A DNA stretch of 64,000 bases from Seohaeicola zhoushanensis (GTDB lineage: Bacteria; Pseudomonadota; Alphaproteobacteria; Rhodobacterales; Rhodobacteraceae): the NCBI RefSeq assembly GCF_014656415.1, contig NZ_BNCJ01000004.1:228665-292664 (forward strand). Direction: 5' to 3'. Both the position numbers and the translations under genes were made by a program. Under the pieces are notes generated by a model. It was not told the origin of the DNA. It saw only the letters and a program-made list of their open reading frames with translations, and did not search any database. Below, piece after piece: positions 59,877-64,000 of the stretch. The number at the start of each line of letters is the position of its first letter. Position 1 is the stretch's first letter.

Positions 59877-60803
59877 ATGAAACCGCCCGCCTTCGTCGAT
59901 TGCCCCGGTATCCTGAGCGAACGCCTCAGCCCGGACATGTACAGCGACATTCCGGGTCTCGAGATCTTCCATGGCGCGCCGGCTGACGAGGAGGGGCTGA
60001 TCGACCGGCTGCGGGGAAGGCGCCATGCGATGGTCAGCTCCGGCCACCTGTCCAGGCGGGTGCTGGACCACTGTCCGGAACTCGAGACCGTGGCCCATCT
60101 CTGCTCGCGCCTCGAAGACCACGCCGATCTCGCGGCGGCCGCCCGGCGCAACCTGCGCATCGAATGTGTCGGGGAAACCGGCGACCGCTCCGTCGCGGAA
60201 CACATGGTGACACTTGCGCTCTGCGCGCTCAAGCACATCGGCGAAACCGACCGTGCCCTCCGGCGGGGCGACACGGCGCTGCCCCGCGGCGAGGAGATCC
60301 GCGGGAAGGTCTTCGGCGTCCTGGGGGACGGCCGCGGCAGCGACGAGACGGCCCGCCTGGCCGATGCGCTTGGCGCGACCGTGATGCGCTGGCCTGAAAG
60401 GCCCGGCGCCATGCCCGAAGGGACGCGCTGGGCGGCACTCGACGAGATCCTGGCGACCGCCGACATCCTTTCGGTTCATCCGTCGCAAGGAAACGGAACC
60501 GACAGTGAAACGATCACCCGGTTCTTCGACGGCATCAAGCCGGGCGTGATCCTGGTCATCGCAGGCCGCGCTCGGGCCATGGACCAGGCCGCCCTGATCG
60601 AGGCGCTGCAATCCGGGCGCGTCGCACACCTTGCCTGTGAATTCGGCCCCGAACTGGTCGCCGACCCGGCCAGTCCGCTTCTGACGATGGGCAACGTGAC
60701 CTGTGTCTCGCCGTCCTCCTGGCTCACGCCAAGCGCAGTGGACCGGCTCCTGACCTCGGGTTTCCGCCTTCTGGCCCGACATATCGCAATCTACGGGAAT
60801 TGA
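59877..60803 (+). CDS. 2-hydroxyacid-dehydrogenase-like protein with degenerate active site
   Basis: This 308-aa protein has the two-domain layout of D-2-hydroxyacid dehydrogenases. The cofactor loop is VFGVLGDGRGSDE in place of GLGxIG, the catalytic Arg region reads AGRARAMDQAAL, and EFGPELVADPASPLL corresponds to the Glu block. The catalytic His, normally in TPHIGG, is replaced (VSPSSWLTP). It may therefore bind rather than oxidise its ligand, or use another base. It sits between dctM and the MmgE/PrpD gene and is probably co-transcribed. Confidence 0.75.
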   Translation: MKPPAFVDCPGILSERLSPDMYSDIPGLEIFHGAPADEEGLIDRLRGRRHAMVSSGHLSRRVLDHCPELETVAHLCSRLEDHADLAAAARRNLRIECVGETGDRSVAEHMVTLALCALKHIGETDRALRRGDTALPRGEEIRGKVFGVLGDGRGSDETARLADALGATVMRWPERPGAMPEGTRWAALDEILATADILSVHPSQGNGTDSETITRFFDGIKPGVILVIAGRARAMDQAALIEALQSGRVAHLACEFGPELVADPASPLLTMGNVTCVSPSSWLTPSAVDRLLTSGFRLLARHIAIYGN

Positions 60804-60813
60804 GGAATAACCC

Positions 60814-62166
60814 ATGAACCAGCAACCAAAGCGCAAACCGGAGCCGTCGCTGCTCGAATTTGCCGCCTTCCTCGCCGAGACGCCTTCGGCCTCGATCCCG
60901 GCGCCGCTGCTCGCGCGCGCCGCCGACTGCGTGCTCGATTGCCTGGGGGCCGCTGCCGCCGGCTCGCAAATGGCCGTCGTCGGCGAAGTCGCCAAACGGA
61001 TGGGCGCAACGATGGGGCAGGGCCAGGCCAGCATCTGGTTCACCGGACAGAAGGCGCATCCGATCGCGGCGGCAACCGCCAATGCCTTCGCCGCCACCGT
61101 GCTCGACATCGACGACGGCCATCGCAAGGCAAAGGGCCACGCCGGCGCAGCCGTGGTATCCGCCGCGCTCGCCGTGGCCGAGGAGAACGGCGCGTCCTTC
61201 CTGGATTTCCTCGCGGCCGTGCTCATGGGCTACGAGGCGGGCGTCCGCGTCGCGGTCGGCCGCACGCCAGAGCGCCAGCATGACACCGCAAGCGGCATCT
61301 GGAGCGGGATCGGCGCCGCGGTCGCCGCGGCCCGGCTCTCGGGCGCCAGCGCTCCGCTCATGGCCCAGACCCTGCTCATCGCCGAGCAACACTCGCCGCA
61401 GCTCGCCTCCGCCATGCACCACGGATTTGCCGGCGCCACCGTCAAGGAAGGCATCCCCTGGTCGGTCATGACCGGCATGTATGCGGCCCAGCTGGCCGAG
61501 ACGGGGTTCACCGGATACCCCGGAACCTTCGACCTGCCGGCGCTGTATCAGCCGGGCGCATTGTCGGGCGGGCAGTTCCTCGCGTTCCAGGGCCTGTATT
61601 TCAAACCCTATGCCTGCTGTCGCTGGATTCATTCCGCGCTCGACGGCGTCACCGGGCTGATGGACGCGCACGGACTCGATCCCGAAGCGATAGAAGAGGT
61701 CGAGGTGCACACCTTCGAACGCGCGGTATGCCTGGCCAATTCAACCAGCCCGGAAACCCTGGTCGACGCCCAGTTCTCGATCCCCTTCTGCGTCGCCCTG
61801 GCTGCGACCAGGGGCGGACAGGCGCTCTTGCCGATGACACCGGACGCACTGTCGGACCAGGCGGTCCTGCGCCTCGCCCGGCGCGTTCGGCCCTCGTTCG
61901 ATCCCGAGATGGAGCGGCTGTTTCCCGCGCTGGCGCCTGCGCGCGTCAAGCTCCGTCACCGCGGCGAAACCTTCGAGCGCAGGGTCGACGCGGCCTTCGG
62001 TGACCCGACCAACCCGATGGATCGCAATGACCTCCGCGCCAAGTTTGCCACCCTGGCCGGACCGGTCCTGGGCGCGGACCGCATCGCGGCAATCGAGAAC
62101 GCCCTGGCGTCTGACGCCACTGCCCGGGCCAGCGACGTCCGCTCCGGGCTCGGCGCGCTGTTGTGA
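60814..62166 (+). CDS. MmgE/PrpD family protein (second copy)
   Basis: This 450-aa member of the MmgE/PrpD (2-methylcitrate dehydratase-like) family has the DIDDGHRKAKGHAGAAVVSAAL motif with the conserved Asp-Asp-x-His and later YFKPYACCRWIHSALDG. It starts after GAGGAA and lies 10 nt after the previous gene. Family members dehydrate or isomerise hydroxy acids. The product probably acts on the compound taken up by the adjacent TRAP system. A stable hairpin follows the stop. Confidence 0.85.
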   Translation: MNQQPKRKPEPSLLEFAAFLAETPSASIPAPLLARAADCVLDCLGAAAAGSQMAVVGEVAKRMGATMGQGQASIWFTGQKAHPIAAATANAFAATVLDIDDGHRKAKGHAGAAVVSAALAVAEENGASFLDFLAAVLMGYEAGVRVAVGRTPERQHDTASGIWSGIGAAVAAARLSGASAPLMAQTLLIAEQHSPQLASAMHHGFAGATVKEGIPWSVMTGMYAAQLAETGFTGYPGTFDLPALYQPGALSGGQFLAFQGLYFKPYACCRWIHSALDGVTGLMDAHGLDPEAIEEVEVHTFERAVCLANSTSPETLVDAQFSIPFCVALAATRGGQALLPMTPDALSDQAVLRLARRVRPSFDPEMERLFPALAPARVKLRHRGETFERRVDAAFGDPTNPMDRNDLRAKFATLAGPVLGADRIAAIENALASDATARASDVRSGLGALL

Positions 62167-62171
62167 GCACT

Positions 62172-62200
62172 GCGGGCAGGGCGCGCCTGCGCCCTGCCGC
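62172..62200. terminator. Hairpin between MmgE/PrpD gene and glxA-type regulator
   Basis: GGCAGGGCGC (62175-62184) and GCGCCCTGCC (62189-62198) form a perfect 10-bp stem with a GCCT loop, 8 nt after the MmgE/PrpD stop and between convergent genes. No U tract follows, so efficiency is uncertain. Confidence 0.5.
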
Positions 62201-62295
62201 GATCCGCCGGCCTCAGGCAGACCACCGCCGCAAACGTGGAAGGCCGCGCAAGGCCTCCCGGATCGCAGCCTCAGGCAGGCTGCCTCGGCCCGTTG

Positions 62296-63333
62296 TCATT
62301 GAACAAGCTGGTCCGGGCGCCCCTTGAGTTTGGTGGGCACGATCCCGAACCGCGCCTTGAAGGCCCTGGTGAAATGGGACGAGGCCTCGAAGCCGCAGGC
62401 CGTGCTGATTTCCGCGATCGACAGGTCCGTCGTGGCCAGCAGGTTGCGGGCCCGGTCGAGCCGGACGTTGCGGTAGAAGACCGCGGGTGTTTCGTTCAAC
62501 TGGCTGACGAAAAGCCGCTCCAGCTGCCGCCGTGATCCGCCAACCGCCTCGGCGATATCGTGGATCGAGAGCGGCACATCCACGTTGGTCCGCATCAGGT
62601 TGACCGCTGCGACCAGCAGCGGGCTGCGCGATTTCATCACCGCCGAGGTGGAGCTCCGCTGGGTCGGTTCAACCCCCAGCGTGGCCGGGCGCAGGCACAT
62701 GTCCGACACCATCGCCGCAAAGACCGCGCCATGATCCTCGGCGATCAGCGCGATCATCATGTCGGTCGCGGCGGCCCCGCCCCCGCAGGTGATGACCCGC
62801 GCGTCGATCTCGTAGCGCGACAGGGTCGGCTCCAGCTCCGGAAAGGTTTCGCAGAACCCCGGCTGGTTCTCCCAGTGCAGGGTGAAACGCCTGTCGGCCA
62901 GCACCCCCGCCTTCGCCAGCGCCACCGCTCCGGTGCAGATACCGCCGACCGTCCCGCCAAAGCGGTGATGCCGCTGCACCGCCCCGACCACGGCGGGCGC
63001 GCCGGCGGCCATCGCCGGGTTGCCGGCGCAGACGAAGAGCCGGACCTCCTTGTTCTGCGCGCTCAGCGCACCACCGACGGTAATCTCGATCCCCGACGAA
63101 CTGGTGGCGGGCGCGCCATCCGGCGACATCAGGTGCCAGCGGTAGAGCGGCTTCTGCGACAGCTGGTTGGCGATGCGCAGCGGCTCCACCGCCGATGTGA
63201 AGGCCAGCAGGGTGAAACCGGGAACCAGCACGAAGGCATAGGCCCGCGTCGGCCCCGGCGACTCGACTGGCTGATAGGCCGCCCCCTTCGGAACCAGCGC
63301 CTTCAGATCTTCTTCGGTGTCGTTGCCGGTCAT
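62296..63333 (-). CDS. GlxA family transcriptional regulator (AraC type)
   Basis: This 345-aa regulator has an N-terminal DJ-1/PfpI-like domain (AYAFVLVPGFTLLAF, then GGICTGAVALAKAG with the elbow Cys) and a C-terminal AraC double helix-turn-helix (IHDIAEAVGGSRRQLERLF and IAEISTACGFEASSHFTRAFKARFG). GlxA-type proteins often control betaine, carnitine or arginine catabolism. The ATG at 63333 follows GGAG. It is convergent with the second HyuAB operon and sits next to IS remnants, so its targets may lie elsewhere. Confidence 0.9.
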   Translation of the reverse strand: MTGNDTEEDLKALVPKGAAYQPVESPGPTRAYAFVLVPGFTLLAFTSAVEPLRIANQLSQKPLYRWHLMSPDGAPATSSSGIEITVGGALSAQNKEVRLFVCAGNPAMAAGAPAVVGAVQRHHRFGGTVGGICTGAVALAKAGVLADRRFTLHWENQPGFCETFPELEPTLSRYEIDARVITCGGGAAATDMMIALIAEDHGAVFAAMVSDMCLRPATLGVEPTQRSSTSAVMKSRSPLLVAAVNLMRTNVDVPLSIHDIAEAVGGSRRQLERLFVSQLNETPAVFYRNVRLDRARNLLATTDLSIAEISTACGFEASSHFTRAFKARFGIVPTKLKGRPDQLVQ

Positions 63334-63396
63334 GTCACTGCTCCCTGTGACACCCAGTCTACCCCAAAGCGCGGCGCGTAACACGGTCGAGGAAGA

Positions 63397-63620
63397 TCAC
63401 CGATGTCGCTGGCGGTGAACTCGGCGGCCTGGATTCCCAGTGTCTTCTCGTCGATCCCGGCATGGATCTTGCGCCAGACGCGCCGTTTCGTGCCTCCGTG
63501 CTTGCGAGCGTTCCACTCGCCTTCGCCCTTGATCTTGATCCCGGTGCTGTCCACCAGCAGGTGCAGGGGCCCGTCCGAATCGCGATAGGCAATCCACCGC
63601 TTCGGACCGCCAGAGATCAT
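63397..63620 (-). mobile_element. IS5-family transposase fragment
   Basis: The frame contains LHLLVDSTGIKIKGEGEW, then ARKHGGTKRRVWRKIHAGID and TASDIGDLP, the central DDE block of IS5-type transposases (first Asp in VDSTG). Both the N-terminal part and the C-terminal DGAYDTR region are missing, so it is an inactive internal fragment. It abuts an IS3 fragment on the opposite strand near 63620. Confidence 0.8.
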
Positions 63621-63912
63621 GAAGACCGATCAGGGGTCGCCGTTCACGTCTTTTGTCTGGACTGACCGGCTGAAACGGATCGGCACCCGGACCCCCCTCT
63701 CGGCGATTGCCTGCAATCACCTGCCGGCAACGGATGGAGGGCAAGGGGCGCTGCCTCGACCACATCTTCATCGAGCGCCAGTGGCGGGCGCTGGCCGGTG
63801 GATCACCTTCTGCAACCACCAGCGGCCCCATGCCGCCCATGGCGGACAGCCGCCCGCCGTGGTCTCCTTCAACCAGATCGAAACCGATCAGCAGGGACAG
63901 AGAGTAGCTTAA
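63619..63912 (+). mobile_element. IS3-family transposase (orfB) 3' fragment, frameshifted
   Basis: One frame reads DQGSPFTSFVWTDRLKRIG (DDE second Asp block of IS3 integrase cores) and ends with WITFCNHQRPHAAHGGQPP up to the stop at 63912. The connecting block KGRCLDHIFIERQWRAL lies in another frame at 63734-63790, so at least two frameshifts and a small deletion have occurred. The 5' part is missing. The element is inactive. Confidence 0.8.
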
Positions 63913-64000
63913 ACTACGTAAGATCCTGTCCAGGAGGCGGGGAGTATGTATGAACTGCCTTCCCCTGCAAGTGATTTGTCGATCCGCCGCCGACCCTGCT

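Noticed and set aside
62210..62278. Direct repeat GCCTCAGGCAG at 62210-62220 and 62268-62278
   Set aside because: Two copies of 11 bp in GC-rich intergenic DNA can arise by chance, and no associated element is visible.
1..64000. tRNA, rRNA, CRISPR array, prophage or replication origin
   Set aside because: Nothing with the structure or sequence of these features was seen in the window.

Overview
This 64 kb window comes from a GC-rich alphaproteobacterial genome. The best guess is a Rhodobacteraceae/Paracoccaceae relative, because of the codon bias, the four TRAP-type uptake systems in about 60 kb, heterotetrameric sarcosine oxidase with PurU, and IS remnants of a kind common in that family. 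This is inference from gene content; no rRNA or tRNA gene is present to confirm it. The region is accessory: transport and catabolism modules, each with its own regulator, separated by a copper island and decayed mobile DNA.

Layout. 2-817: 3' end of an acetoin/pyruvate dehydrogenase E1 beta gene. 889-3900 (minus): a DctP-Q-M TRAP transporter, with a divergent SDR at 4161. 5225-20251: a catabolic island holding a flavin reductase fused to a LysR-type effector domain, a TAXI TRAP transporter, an IclR regulator, a four-domain rhodanese, an acyl-CoA-dehydrogenase-fold flavoprotein (probable monooxygenase), a deiodinase-like redoxin, Rieske oxygenase alpha and beta, a VOC dioxygenase, an FAH-family hydrolase, an MmgE/PrpD protein, an SDR and an FMN reductase. 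Its intergenic regions share a palindrome of the form GCACA-NN-TGTGC. It looks like a dedicated pathway that imports, hydroxylates, cleaves and hydrolyses an unidentified, probably aromatic, acid. 20653-25636 (minus) and 26458-27584 (plus): a copper/metal island with a nucleotidyl cyclase-YHS fusion, CusF-like protein, cupredoxin, multicopper oxidase, TolC-like lipoprotein and several small secreted metal-ligand-rich proteins. 27646-32003: an ATGA-coupled operon of beta-CASP nuclease, AMP-phosphorylase-like enzyme, PRPP-synthetase-like enzyme and cytochrome c. 32071-33030: a decayed copper ATPase and an IS66 remnant.

33287-42508: hydantoinase A and B, TRAP DctP-Q-M, SDR, Gfo/Idh/MocA oxidoreductase and a GntR regulator. 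42482-48303: a LysR regulator divergent from sarcosine oxidase soxBDAG. 48374-50949 (minus): aminotransferase, RidA and PurU, divergent from another LysR gene (51052). 52006-62166: a LysR gene divergent from a second hyuA-hyuB-dctP-dctQ-dctM module, followed by a 2-hydroxyacid-dehydrogenase-like protein and an MmgE/PrpD protein. 62296-63333 (minus): a GlxA-type regulator. 63397-63912: abutting IS5 and IS3 remnants.

Themes. Two hydantoinase-TRAP modules flank sarcosine oxidase, which suggests cyclic amide or N-methylated amino acid catabolism ending in one-carbon units handled by PurU. All three DctP-type TRAP operons carry an RNA hairpin between the binding-protein gene and the small permease gene. 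The strongest candidate for something new is the flavin reductase with a ligand-sensing domain at 5225-6415, together with its island.
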